The notes below the pieces were generated by a model. The model worked only from the letters and a program-made list of their open reading frames with translations, was not told the DNA's origin and ran no database searches. From Paenibacillus sp. AN1007 (GTDB lineage Bacteria > Bacillota > Bacilli > Paenibacillales > Paenibacillaceae), in contig NZ_CP159992.1 of NCBI RefSeq assembly GCF_040702995.1, forward strand, positions 4,837,501-4,901,500: 64,000 nt of DNA. The letters are read 5' to 3'. Below, one piece after another: positions 17,915 through 26,755 of the stretch. The translations under genes and the position numbers were made by a program. Within the stretch, counting starts at the first letter, position 1; every line of letters starts with the position of its first letter.

Positions 17915-18898
17915 ATGCACACCGAAAGAGTCGAATTATTCGTTTCTAATACAGAGATCATCAAGAAACCATTCAAATATCAGCATACGATGATGCAGCG
18001 TATAGTCGCTTTACTCTACGCCGCGGAGAATAAAACCGTGGACGTGGAAGCGATCCGTCATAGCAACGAATTGATCAAGCAAAACACCAAACGATTTTCT
18101 ACATTTAGAGGTTTTTCTTCCTTCAGCATCGCAGCCATGCTTTCTCTGACTAATGATGGGCTGACAAGGCTGCAGCATATGCTTCAAGTTTATGATCTGA
18201 TGAAAGATATCAAGTTTCGCAATTCCGAATACTTGGTGATGGCGGCCTATCAGATTGCTGCTCAGGCTCCGCCTGAACAATTTCAGCATGCGGTACAGCG
18301 GGCCAAAACCTTCTATGACCAGATGAAAACAGAGCATCCGATCCTAACAGGAAGGGACGATTATATTTTCACAGCAATGTTAGCTCTTTCTGACTTGGAA
18401 CCGGATTCCACAATAGTACGCATGGAACGTTTCTACCAAGACTTGAAATCAACCTTTTCGGCGGGTAACCACTTGCAATCTTTAACGCAGGTACTCGTTA
18501 TGGGCAGCAATGATCCGGAGGTCAACGCTCGGATCATGACGTTAAGAGATACTTTCCGTGCAAGGAAACTTCGGATGGACAAAACATACACCCTGCCCTC
18601 TCTTGGACTTCTGACCCTATTACCTTCTGATCCGGAGAAGCTGACAGATGAGGTAGTGGATACCTATGACTGGTTACGATCCCAGAAGGGGTTCGGCCCT
18701 TGGTCCATTCACAAGCAGGAGCTGCTGCTGTTCTCCTCTGCACTGACAATCCTTGAGCATGTAGAGAATCTGCGCAGAGAGGTACTCCCAACAGCCATGT
18801 CAACAACGATTACTAACATGATCATCGCCCAGCAAGCTGCTATGACCGCGGCAGCGGCAGCTTCAGCAGCTGCCGCTGCTTCCCAGTCATCCGGTTGA
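17915..18898 (+). CDS. DUF4003 family protein
   Basis: A 327-residue all-helical soluble protein matching the DUF4003 pattern. It starts with VELFVSNTEIIKKPFKYQ, has the conserved RGFSSFSIAAMLSL segment, and continues through repeated helices. Function is unknown; members are restricted mostly to Bacillales. The C-terminus is a low-complexity Ala-rich tail (about residues 303-325, alternating MTAAAAASAAAAASQ) that looks like a recent trinucleotide expansion. The start has GGGAGG 8 nt upstream. A strong bidirectional terminator follows. Monocistronic. Confidence 0.85.
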   Translation: MHTERVELFVSNTEIIKKPFKYQHTMMQRIVALLYAAENKTVDVEAIRHSNELIKQNTKRFSTFRGFSSFSIAAMLSLTNDGLTRLQHMLQVYDLMKDIKFRNSEYLVMAAYQIAAQAPPEQFQHAVQRAKTFYDQMKTEHPILTGRDDYIFTAMLALSDLEPDSTIVRMERFYQDLKSTFSAGNHLQSLTQVLVMGSNDPEVNARIMTLRDTFRARKLRMDKTYTLPSLGLLTLLPSDPEKLTDEVVDTYDWLRSQKGFGPWSIHKQELLLFSSALTILEHVENLRREVLPTAMSTTITNMIIAQQAAMTAAAAASAAAAASQSSG

Positions 18899-18948
18899 CA
18901 GATCCGGCAGTATAAGGGACATTGATCGCTGTTATCATGTTCTATATC

Positions 18949-18990
18949 AAAAACGAGTATGCAGACGACATGTCTGCATACTCGTTTTTT
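18949..18990. terminator. Bidirectional terminator
   Basis: Perfect stem AAAACGAGTATGCAGAC / GTCTGCATACTCGTTTT with a 5-base loop; T-runs on both sides. Ends the DUF4003 gene and the convergent phosphotransferase gene. Confidence 0.92.
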
Positions 18991-19002
18991 GATTGTTGAT
19001 TT

Positions 19003-20022
19003 TTATTTGACGATACCTGTACCCCGAAACTCCTCAATAAAATCATTCAGCCAGTCTGCACCATAATCCAGTGCACCCATATCACTCTCGATAAAGGCCG
19101 CATCCAGACCCATCACCCAGAACCGACGGGCAGTAATAAACAGGTCTATCGCCTGCTCATCTGCATCTGAGAAGTTACGAACCGAACGATATCCTTTCAT
19201 CAGCGCATCCCACAGCCGTTGCTTCTGCTCAGGATCACCTGATTGCCGTTTTCGAACTTTCACTTGAGCCAAGTCATACGCACGCCACCCCGGAGCAGCC
19301 CACTCGAAGTCATAATGAGTGAACTGATCCTGCTGCTGAAACACATTGTTGTTTCCATGCATATCACCGTGGCACAAACCATAATCCAGCCCTGTGCTGG
19401 AGACGGTCAGAATCTTCTCTTTTAAGACAGAGGCAAATGTCTGCAAAAATGCTGATTCCTCATGATGCTCACTCGTGTACCGAAGGATTCGTTCCAAGGA
19501 CTCATCGATAAGAAACTTCGTATCCAGTTCGAACCTTGGACGGTTTGTTCTCCATTCCAGTACGGGTTCCAGCTTGATCTGATCCATAGCCTTGTGCAGC
19601 TCAGCAGCAGACTGACCAAAAGCATAGCAGGATTCCTCATCCTGCAGATTATTTTCTATCCCCTCAATATAATGAAACATGACAGCTGCCCGCTTTCCTT
19701 CCGCTGCGTCCAGCATGATGTAACCGGTCTGATCCTTTGCCGTGATAAAATCTCCAATCTTCGTGTGTTCGCTCGTACCCAATCCTGCTTTAAGCGCAGT
19801 CAGCACACTCAATTCATAACGAACATCCGCTTCCGTCACCTCGGTACGATAAATACGCAGTATATATAACCCTGTACTTGTCCGTACACGATAAGTGTCA
19901 TTCAGTCCTCGCAGCCAAAATATGCATTCTTTCCACGTTCCAATATCGTAATGTTCGTGCAAGGCCCACTCCAGATAAGCCGGACTGAGTACCGAACGTA
20001 AAGCCGTTGGTTGATTGAACAT
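19003..20022 (-). CDS. Aminoglycoside-phosphotransferase-fold kinase
   Basis: A 339-residue kinase-like protein of the APH/choline kinase superfamily. The Brenner-type catalytic loop is CHGDMHGNNN and the metal-binding Asp is in YDFEWAAPGWRAYDLAQ. The N-lobe shows IFWLRGLNDTYRVRTSTGLYILRIYR. Relatives include homoserine kinase-like and fructosamine-like small-molecule kinases, so an antibiotic substrate should not be assumed. The start is the ATG at 20022, about 8 nt after AAGGA; an earlier in-frame ATG at 20058 has no ribosome site. Single gene. Confidence 0.85.
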   Translation of the reverse strand: MFNQPTALRSVLSPAYLEWALHEHYDIGTWKECIFWLRGLNDTYRVRTSTGLYILRIYRTEVTEADVRYELSVLTALKAGLGTSEHTKIGDFITAKDQTGYIMLDAAEGKRAAVMFHYIEGIENNLQDEESCYAFGQSAAELHKAMDQIKLEPVLEWRTNRPRFELDTKFLIDESLERILRYTSEHHEESAFLQTFASVLKEKILTVSSTGLDYGLCHGDMHGNNNVFQQQDQFTHYDFEWAAPGWRAYDLAQVKVRKRQSGDPEQKQRLWDALMKGYRSVRNFSDADEQAIDLFITARRFWVMGLDAAFIESDMGALDYGADWLNDFIEEFRGTGIVK

Positions 20023-20097
20023 ATGCAAAATCCTTCCTGTATGATATATCGTCAACACACTTAATATATACCAACGAGGAATTTATTGGAATATAAA

Positions 20098-21864
20098 TTA
20101 TGGAGCCACTTTAGCTCTAACCACCTTCCACTTCTGCTGCTGTTCAGATTCAACAGCGGTACCCGACAAAACCCCACACTCCCGAAAAGCAAAATGTCTG
20201 CAGCCTCTGCATTTCTCTTGATTCAAGTGCTGTAAGGCATAGTTAATAGCTTCCCCGGTATGTTCAAACCGATGAGCAGGATTGATTCGCTCCAGCAAAC
20301 CCGTTCGTTTCAGCATCTCAAGCGGCTGCTCCTGTATCCCAGATAACAACACAGTTCCGCCCTTTCGTTCAAAATGCTTGATTAAACCAGCCAGATTAGC
20401 CTCGCCCGTTGTATCGATAAAAGGAACTTTCCCCATGCGAAGCAGCAGCAATCCGGGACGTTCTGGGAGTGAATCCATCACTGATTTTTCAAACATATCT
20501 GCCGCACCAAAAAATAATGGGCCTTCAATCGTATAGAGGCTAATCTGCGGACAATCATGTCCCTCCTGCACCATATGAGCCATAACTTTCTCATGTTTAT
20601 GATCTGGATCAGGCAGGACTTTGGCGACTTTTAACATCTCGCTCATTCTTTTCACAAACAGAATGACTGCCAGAATCAAGCCAACTTCGACCGCTGTCGT
20701 AAGACTTGTAAATACGGTTAGCAAAAATGTCAGAAGAAGCACAAGCGAGTCACCTGTTTTGGTCCGCAGCACATGCGCAAAGGACTTACGCTCACTCATA
20801 TTCCAGGCCACCAGCATAAGTACCGGCGCCATACTGGCAAGTGGGATGAGGGATGCGTAGGGTGCGAACAGAAGCAGCACAAGCAGTACGACAACACCAT
20901 GAATTACGCCTGACAAAGGCGATACCGCACCAGACTTAATATTCGTTGCTGTACGTGCAATTGCTCCTGTAGCAGGAATTCCGCCAAACAGCGGCGTAAT
21001 CAGATTGGCAACCCCCTGCCCGATCAGTTCCCGGTTGCTGTTATGACGGCTTCCTGTCATGCCGTCAGCTACAACAGCGGACAGCAGCGATTCGATACCG
21101 CCCAGCATAGCGATGACAAAAGCAGGCTGCAGTAAATGAATCATCCGTTCCCACGTGATCTCCGGCAGGCGGAACCCAGGTAACGTTCCCTGTATCGCCC
21201 CAAAGGATGAACCAATTGTAGCCACCTGATCTTTGAAAAAAACGGCAGCGACAATAGTCGATAGAATCAAACCTAACAATGAAGCAGGCACTTTAGGTGC
21301 GAACTTTGGCACAAGCAGAAGAACAGCCAGGCATACCCCCGCTGTCAGCAAACTATATATGTTGATCGTGCCGATGTGCATTCCGATCTCTCTCATATTG
21401 GAGTAAAAGTCCTCGTGCTTCGTAACACCTGTGAGTCCTAGAACATTCACAATCTGACCGCTAAAAATGAGAACGGCAATCCCTGCGGTAAAACCAATAG
21501 TAACTGGTCTTGGTATAAATTTGATTAATGCCCCCAGCTTGAACACGCCCATAATAATCAGCATCAACCCAGCCATCATACCCGCAATCAATAAATTCTC
21601 GTAACCATACTGCATTACAATGGCAAAAAGAATCGGAATAAATGCCCCGGTAGGACCTCCAATCTGAAATTTGGAACCGCCTAGCAAAGAAATCAAAATC
21701 CCCGCAATAATGGTTGTATACAACCCATATTCCGGCTTGACTCCCGAAGCGATAGCAAAAGCCATGCCAAGTGGAATTGCTATAATCCCGACAATTAGTC
21801 CCGATATCAGATCCTTGCGAAAATCAGCCATTCGATAACCCGCGTATCTCCCGGTGCCTTTCAT
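20098..21864 (-). CDS. SulP family anion transporter with STAS domain
   Basis: A ~588-residue inner-membrane transporter. The SulP core has about 12 helices (DLISGLIVGIIAIPLGMAFAIASG, then GGPTGAFIPI). The cytoplasmic STAS domain follows (ISLYTIEGPLFFGAADMFEK, then FIDTTGEANLAGL). The extreme C-terminus is a Cys cluster (EKCRGCRHFAFRECG), not usual for SulP. Possible substrates are sulfate, bicarbonate or other oxyanions. An ATG at 21888 is in frame but lies inside the operator and lacks a ribosome site; the ATG at 21864 has AGAAGG upstream. An ArsR-type repressor gene lies directly upstream on the same strand, with a promoter and AT-rich operator in between, so metal, redox or sulfur control is likely. 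Confidence 0.85.
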   Translation of the reverse strand: MKGTGRYAGYRMADFRKDLISGLIVGIIAIPLGMAFAIASGVKPEYGLYTTIIAGILISLLGGSKFQIGGPTGAFIPILFAIVMQYGYENLLIAGMMAGLMLIIMGVFKLGALIKFIPRPVTIGFTAGIAVLIFSGQIVNVLGLTGVTKHEDFYSNMREIGMHIGTINIYSLLTAGVCLAVLLLVPKFAPKVPASLLGLILSTIVAAVFFKDQVATIGSSFGAIQGTLPGFRLPEITWERMIHLLQPAFVIAMLGGIESLLSAVVADGMTGSRHNSNRELIGQGVANLITPLFGGIPATGAIARTATNIKSGAVSPLSGVIHGVVVLLVLLLFAPYASLIPLASMAPVLMLVAWNMSERKSFAHVLRTKTGDSLVLLLTFLLTVFTSLTTAVEVGLILAVILFVKRMSEMLKVAKVLPDPDHKHEKVMAHMVQEGHDCPQISLYTIEGPLFFGAADMFEKSVMDSLPERPGLLLLRMGKVPFIDTTGEANLAGLIKHFERKGGTVLLSGIQEQPLEMLKRTGLLERINPAHRFEHTGEAINYALQHLNQEKCRGCRHFAFRECGVLSGTAVESEQQQKWKVVRAKVAP

Positions 21865-21886
21865 GCTCCATAACCTTCTTTTCTTC

Positions 21887-21910
21887 ATATATTTGAATAT
21901 TTGAATATAT
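21887..21910. promoter_or_regulatory. Putative ArsR-type operator
   Basis: ATATATTTGAATATTTGAATATAT holds two overlapping ATATTTGAATAT units and resembles the AT-rich imperfect palindromes bound by ArsR/SmtB repressors. It sits just downstream of the -10 of the SulP promoter, over the predicted start of transcription. Confidence 0.6.
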
Positions 21911-21915
21911 AATGA

Positions 21916-21944
21916 ACACTACTCCTTGATATATGCACTGTCAA
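21916..21944 (-). promoter_or_regulatory. SigA-type promoter of the SulP gene
   Basis: Minus strand TTGACA, 17-bp spacer, TAGTGT. The -35 is perfect and the -10 weak. The AT-rich operator lies immediately downstream. Confidence 0.6.
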
Positions 21945-21993
21945 TCGCAAATATCACAATCCTGTATAATTATTGGAACTCTTATACAAAATC

Positions 21994-22037
21994 AAAAAAC
22001 AAGAGACACACGTACAAACTTACGGCTGCTCTTGTTT
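21994..22037 (-). terminator. Terminator after the ArsR-type gene
   Basis: Minus strand AAACAAGAG ... CTCTTGTTT stem with a 26-base loop, followed by TTTTT. It separates the regulator from the SulP gene, so SulP relies mainly on its own promoter. Confidence 0.7.
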
Positions 22038-22043
22038 CTTGTA

Positions 22044-22373
22044 TCAGCTATCTTTGCGCATATCCTCCAGCATCGAGATGGCATCGACCAGATGATTGTC
22101 GAAAATTTGTTTGGCTACTGCCAGCAGGTCTTTAATCAGTGGATCACGCAGCGAATAGGTGACCGTCGTACCTTCCTTGATGCCCTGTACCACATTTTTG
22201 CTGCGCAGCACAGCCAGCTGCTGGGACACCGCAGAACCTTCCGACCCGAGAATGCTCTGCAGCTCATTGACATTTTTCGCCCCTTCGCTCAGCAGCTCCA
22301 GAATGCGGATTCGCATCGGATGTGCCAAAGCTTTGAAGAAGTCCGCTTTAAATTGCTGTACGCTCTGATTCAT
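22044..22373 (-). CDS. ArsR/SmtB family regulator
   Basis: A 109-residue winged-helix repressor: FKALAHPMRIRILELLSEG, recognition helix region SAVSQQLAVLRSKNVV, wing EGTTVTYSLRD. No CVC-type arsenic motif nor any cysteine is present in the protein, so a classical arsenite-thiol sensor is unlikely. A metal site from His/Asp (the C-terminal FDNHLVDAISMLED helix) or a non-metal ligand is possible. The start is the ATG at 22373 with AGGGG upstream. It precedes a SulP transporter gene, the probable target. Confidence 0.88.
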   Translation of the reverse strand: MNQSVQQFKADFFKALAHPMRIRILELLSEGAKNVNELQSILGSEGSAVSQQLAVLRSKNVVQGIKEGTTVTYSLRDPLIKDLLAVAKQIFDNHLVDAISMLEDMRKDS

Positions 22374-22505
22374 ACGCTTTGCCCCTTCAATCGAACTTGC
22401 TAACTTGAACACTATCATAACATAGAACGAGATACAGCTTTCAATTCACACGTTGTGATATGATGAAATCGCTAGTACATCAAACTGTGCAAGGGAGCGG
22501 TAAGC

Positions 22506-23231
22506 ATGTCCAAATCCTCAGAATATTCGCCCTCCGGCGTCCCAATCCTTCGTCATAAGGACAAAGGGCGTGAGTGGCAGTCTGCTTCATATGCAGCAGA
22601 CGAATGGCTGGAGCAGATCGAGCAGCACGCTGACCAATATCTTGGCGAAGCTGAATCCGTGTTTCATGAGCTGCTGTCGGACAAGGTTCATATCGATGTT
22701 CATGTCGTTCGCCCAACACCGAATCGCAATTATTACACGTTATACACCACAGGTATGAGTGCCCTGCCTATGAACACACCAGAAGATGCAGAGGACTATG
22801 CGTATGCGGAACTGATGATTTGTTTACCGCCTGATTGGCCTCTGTTTGAAGAGAAGCTGGAGGTATCGGATCACTACTGGCCCATACGCTGGTTGAAAAC
22901 GATGGCTCGCCTGCCGCATGACTATGATACCTGGCTGAGCTGGGGACATACTGTACCAAATGGTGATCCGGCAATTCCTTTTTCAGGCAATACTGACATG
23001 TGTGCCTTCATCGTACTTCCGCCGCTTGAGACGGATGAGGATTTTCTGACGCTGGATATGGAGGACGGACAAACCGTGCACTTTTATGCGATTCTTCCCA
23101 TCTATCTGGATGAGCTTGAGCACAAGCTGGAATATGGTTTAGACGCTCTGCTCGACCGGTTTGAAGAACATCACGTGAATGAAATTTTGGATCTAACCCG
23201 GGTCAATACCTGTGAGGATGCGCGGCATTAA
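22506..23231 (+). CDS. Suppressor-of-fused (SUFU) domain protein
   Basis: A 241-residue protein with the bacterial SUFU fold: VHIDVHVVRPTPNRNYYTLYTTGMSALPM, then YAELMICLPPDWP, then MCAFIVLPP and YLDELEHKLEYGLDALLDRF. In bacteria this domain is common among immunity proteins of contact-dependent and polymorphic toxin systems. No toxin, secretion or repeat gene accompanies it here. The start ATG has GGGAGCGG upstream. It is followed by a strong bidirectional hairpin. Standalone gene; the immunity role is inference. Confidence 0.85.
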   Translation: MSKSSEYSPSGVPILRHKDKGREWQSASYAADEWLEQIEQHADQYLGEAESVFHELLSDKVHIDVHVVRPTPNRNYYTLYTTGMSALPMNTPEDAEDYAYAELMICLPPDWPLFEEKLEVSDHYWPIRWLKTMARLPHDYDTWLSWGHTVPNGDPAIPFSGNTDMCAFIVLPPLETDEDFLTLDMEDGQTVHFYAILPIYLDELEHKLEYGLDALLDRFEEHHVNEILDLTRVNTCEDARH

Positions 23232-23351
23232 TCATTGGACACTCCTCTGTAATCCCTACTGAACACAGCTTGAATACAAATTCATGAAAGAGCTTCAGAA
23301 GACATAAAGGAATGCATGAGTTATGCAGTTAACAAAAAGTTACATGAAGTA

Positions 23352-23396
23352 TAAGCGGCCTTAATCCCCCATTCATTCCAGGATTAAGGCCGCTTA
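23352..23396. terminator. Hairpin between convergent genes
   Basis: Perfect 16-bp inverted repeat TAAGCGGCCTTAATCC / GGATTAAGGCCGCTTA. It lacks a long T-run on either side but sits 120 bp after the SUFU stop and 28 bp after the stop of the convergent gene. Confidence 0.7.
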
Positions 23397-23424
23397 ACCG
23401 ATTTTATCTTGAAGTGCTGTCTAC

Positions 23425-24237
23425 CTATTTGTCCAGCTTCATAAATTGTTGGAATTCTTTCTGAGTCATTTTCTTGATCGGTTTAACCTTTTTGGCTGCT
23501 GTATTATATCTAAAAAGACTCATTTGATCGGAAGGATACTCACTAATGTAATCGAACGATTTTCCGTTTTTGTGCCAAAGGATAATGCCTGTACTAATAT
23601 AGTTTGTTGTACGCGGTACATATTCAAAAGTGCCTTTCTCCGCATCGTATATGGCTAGTGAACTCTTCTCCGTATTCCCGTATGAAATCGCGAGCTTGTC
23701 CTCCACAGGTGACCAGTTGAATGAAGGGATACTTTCTACACCATTCTTACCTTCCTTTATAAGGCGATCGTTTAAAATCGTGGATTCACCCGTTTTTAGG
23801 TTCACAAGAATGACAGCACTACCGGCGCTTTTTGCTGCCTGAACAGCCACCCAATCACCTGAATTTGAATCAACAACACGTATTACTTCATGCCATTTTT
23901 CTGCCAAATCATCGGTTTTTATCGTCTGCTTCATCTTCCCTTTAGAAACGACAATAGAACGAATTACTTTGGATTCTGATGCAGGGACATTTTCTTCCTC
24001 TACGATGTTTGCGATTAATTTAATATTTTTTCCATTCCAGATTACTTTGTCCTTACTTAACGTTTTTTTAAATTTGGGAACTTCCTGATACACATTGGGT
24101 TCTACCGATGCAGCTTTTACAGAAATTAGTGATGTCGTCTTACTACCCTGATCAGCTGATACTTGAGAGACCCCGGACAAAGTTGTGATGATGCCTATGG
24201 CTGCTACACTCGACAGGACGGTTTTAGCTGCTTTCAT
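23425..24237 (-). CDS. Secreted beta-propeller-like protein of unknown function
   Basis: A 270-residue protein with a Sec signal peptide (MKAAKTVLSSVAAIGIITTLSG, likely cut after VSA). The mature part contains repeated strands such as SFNWSPVEDKLAISYGNTEKSSLAIYDAEKG and IILWHKNGKSFDYIS, reminiscent of WD40/TolB-like propeller blades, but too few blades for a full propeller. No catalytic motif. The start has GGAGAG 8 nt upstream. It is AT-richer than neighbours. No evident partner; it lies 26 bp downstream of the GH43 gene on the same strand and could be read through. Confidence 0.65.
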   Translation of the reverse strand: MKAAKTVLSSVAAIGIITTLSGVSQVSADQGSKTTSLISVKAASVEPNVYQEVPKFKKTLSKDKVIWNGKNIKLIANIVEEENVPASESKVIRSIVVSKGKMKQTIKTDDLAEKWHEVIRVVDSNSGDWVAVQAAKSAGSAVILVNLKTGESTILNDRLIKEGKNGVESIPSFNWSPVEDKLAISYGNTEKSSLAIYDAEKGTFEYVPRTTNYISTGIILWHKNGKSFDYISEYPSDQMSLFRYNTAAKKVKPIKKMTQKEFQQFMKLDK

Positions 24238-24263
24238 TATACAATCTCTCCTTCAATGAGAGT

Positions 24264-25844
24264 TTAATTGTGTGCACCGTATTCAAACCAGTCAAAGTCC
24301 GCTGCCTGATCGGACTTTTGACCATTGCTGCTGCTGAACATACCGATACAGCAGCCAACAAAGCCGCCAGCGACTTCCGTACTCAGGCTGGTTGTATCCA
24401 CTTGTCCTGCAGCCAACTGATAATCACTTCCATCTGTGCTGTAGTAGAAGCTGAGCTGCTGTCCTAGCGCTACCAATTTAATGTATACACGCGGAGTTTC
24501 TCCATCCAGCACAACTTGGCCAACCTGTGATTCCTCACCACCAAGCCATGTCATCACCCGCAGCACCTGCTGTTCACCTTCACGTGCTCGCTCAATCCGC
24601 ACATGATACTGATCATTCTGAATGACTACCAAGCCAGCCGTTTCATACTCATGCTGCGGCACAAATTCCATGGCAGCAGCTGCCACATAATCCATATGCC
24701 GCTGCCGTACACAGACAAAGCTGGAGTTCTCAAGTTCCTTCAATGTTTGCGGTTTCAGCTTCAAGCGCAGGTAACCTTTACGTTCCGTTAACGAGTACAG
24801 GTCCTCCTGAGGATTACGCAGGAACATCCACTGCAGCCCCAACTGTTCACTATCAAAATTTTCACAACGCAGATCCGGTGCCACAGGTGCTGCTGGCAGA
24901 TTCAACACACCCTGCTCTTCCAGTTTTCCAAGCCCGCGGTTGACCACAGGCCAGCCATCTTCCCATTCCACCGAAGCAATGAATGTCTCACGACCAAGAT
25001 TACTGAAAGCGCCACCATATGGTCTGGAAGCCAGCATCACCATGAACCATTGACCGTTAGGTGCCTGTACCAAATCAGCGTGTCCTACATTAATAACCGG
25101 ATAATGCTTGCCCATATGGCGATGCGTAATAATCGGATTATTCGGATTGCCAACGTAACCTTCGGTCAGACTGCTGCTGCGTGCGATGGTTACCGCATGG
25201 TTCAGGCCCGTCCCGCCTTCCGCAATCATCAGATAATAATAATCACCAATTTTGTACAGATGCGGCCCTTCCGGCCAGATGACATCCACCATCGCGCCGC
25301 GCCATAGAACATAGCTGTCTCCGACCAGCTTCATGCTGCCCAAATCCAGTTCACGCAGCCACACTTCCCAGTTTCCGTTGTAACGCACTCCTTCCGAACA
25401 AGGACGCGTTCCGAGATAATACGCCTTTCCGTCTTCATCGAAGAATATCGTTGGATCAATCCCCTCCGCACCATCAATGAAATAAGGATCGGACCATGGG
25501 CCAGCCGGGTCTGAGGCTGTCACTACAAAGTTTCCGCCATGCGTTACATTCGTTGTTATCATGTAAAAGAGCCCATCATGATACCGGAGCGTTGGTGCAA
25601 AAATACCCTGCGAATGACCTGCTCCTTGCAGATTAAGCTGCGAAGCACGATCCAGCACATTACCGATCTGCTTCCAGTGAACCAGATCACGACTATGAAA
25701 GATCGGAACACCCGGGAAATAAGCAAACGTAGACGTAACCAGATAAAAGTCTTCTTCTACCCGGCAGACAGACGGGTCCGGATAGAACCCAGGCATAATC
25801 GGATTTCTAAACGTGCATTGCTCGCCTTGATTTACATTGTTCAT
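24264..25844 (-). CDS. GH43 glycosidase (beta-xylosidase/arabinofuranosidase type)
   Basis: A 526-residue cytoplasmic enzyme (no signal peptide). The five-bladed propeller carries the general base Asp23 (FYPDPSV), the pKa-modulating Asp in GIDPTIF, and the general acid Glu in WPEGPHL (about residue 217). A C-terminal concanavalin-like beta-sandwich (from about residue 330, ENFDSEQLGLQWMFLRNP) is usual for beta-xylosidases of subfamilies 11/12. It acts on imported short oligosaccharides from xylan or arabinoxylan. The start ATG overlaps the stop of the upstream permease by 4 nt and has GGAGGGG 7 nt before it, so it belongs to the transporter operon. Confidence 0.92.
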   Translation of the reverse strand: MNNVNQGEQCTFRNPIMPGFYPDPSVCRVEEDFYLVTSTFAYFPGVPIFHSRDLVHWKQIGNVLDRASQLNLQGAGHSQGIFAPTLRYHDGLFYMITTNVTHGGNFVVTASDPAGPWSDPYFIDGAEGIDPTIFFDEDGKAYYLGTRPCSEGVRYNGNWEVWLRELDLGSMKLVGDSYVLWRGAMVDVIWPEGPHLYKIGDYYYLMIAEGGTGLNHAVTIARSSSLTEGYVGNPNNPIITHRHMGKHYPVINVGHADLVQAPNGQWFMVMLASRPYGGAFSNLGRETFIASVEWEDGWPVVNRGLGKLEEQGVLNLPAAPVAPDLRCENFDSEQLGLQWMFLRNPQEDLYSLTERKGYLRLKLKPQTLKELENSSFVCVRQRHMDYVAAAAMEFVPQHEYETAGLVVIQNDQYHVRIERAREGEQQVLRVMTWLGGEESQVGQVVLDGETPRVYIKLVALGQQLSFYYSTDGSDYQLAAGQVDTTSLSTEVAGGFVGCCIGMFSSSNGQKSDQAADFDWFEYGAHN

Positions 25845-26740
25845 TCTTTTACCCCTCCAATGGTGAGTCCAGTGACAAAGTATTTTTGCAAGAATGGATA
25901 CAGTATAACGATGGGCATCGCGGTCACGATGGTGATGGCAGCCCGAATGGATACGGGGGTGACCATATTAGTCACATTTTTATATTGATCCACATTGACG
26001 GTTCCCCCTTGTGACGTTGCTGAGGATAACAGCTTCATCAGTTCATACTGCAGGGTGGTCAAATTGCGGTTGCCTGCCGTATAGAGCATGGAGTCAAACC
26101 AGGAGTTCCACTGACCGACCGCAATAAACAGCGCGACTGTCGCCAGTACCGGCTTGGACAGCGGAAGCACAATACGCATGAAGATGCGGAAATCGCCCGC
26201 TCCGTCCATCTTCGCGGATTCAATCAATCCCTCGGATAATCCCTGAATGTAGGTACGGATGACGATCATGTTGAAAACCCCGATCAGACCGGGAATAATA
26301 TACACCCAGAAGCTGTTCAGCAGTCCCACTTGTTTGATCAGCATATACCCGGGAATCAACCCGCCGCTGAAATACATCGTTATGACAAAAAGGGTAGTCA
26401 CAAGTTTGTTAAACATATATTCCTTACGGCTCAGCACGTAAGCCAGCATAGCTGTACAGAAGAGCTGTACCACAGTTCCGATGACCGTTCTGGCTACCGA
26501 AATAAATGCGGCTTGCGTCAGATGGGGATTTTGGAACACCGAAACATAGTTTTGCAGCGTCCATTCTCTTGGCCAGAGATAGATTCCCCCGCGAATCGTA
26601 TCAAGACCGTTGTTGAAAGATACGGCAATGGTGTTTAAAAAAGGATATAACGTAACAACCATAACAAGCAACATAAATATGCCGTTAGTGATCGAAAAAA
26701 TAGAGTCACCCAAGCTTTGTTTTCCGCTAAATCGTTTCAC
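25841..26740 (-). CDS. Carbohydrate ABC permease (LplC/YtcP type)
   Basis: A 299-residue inner-membrane permease with six helices and the EAA loop ESAKMDGAGDFRIFMRIVLP that docks the ATPase. The C-terminus FLQKYFVTGLTIGGVKE is typical of the MalG/LplC family. No ATPase gene is in this operon, which is the rule in this family because a shared MsmK-like ATPase is used. Start GTG at 26740 with GGGGG 7 nt upstream. It sits 15 bp downstream of the partner permease and overlaps the GH43 gene by 4 nt. Confidence 0.92.
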   Translation of the reverse strand: MKRFSGKQSLGDSIFSITNGIFMLLVMVVTLYPFLNTIAVSFNNGLDTIRGGIYLWPREWTLQNYVSVFQNPHLTQAAFISVARTVIGTVVQLFCTAMLAYVLSRKEYMFNKLVTTLFVITMYFSGGLIPGYMLIKQVGLLNSFWVYIIPGLIGVFNMIVIRTYIQGLSEGLIESAKMDGAGDFRIFMRIVLPLSKPVLATVALFIAVGQWNSWFDSMLYTAGNRNLTTLQYELMKLLSSATSQGGTVNVDQYKNVTNMVTPVSIRAAITIVTAMPIVILYPFLQKYFVTGLTIGGVKE

Positions 26741-26755
26741 AGCGCTGCCCCCTTA

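Noticed and set aside
19003..20022. Aminoglycoside resistance enzyme
   Set aside because: The APH fold is shared by many metabolic kinases; nothing in the sequence or context points to an antibiotic substrate.
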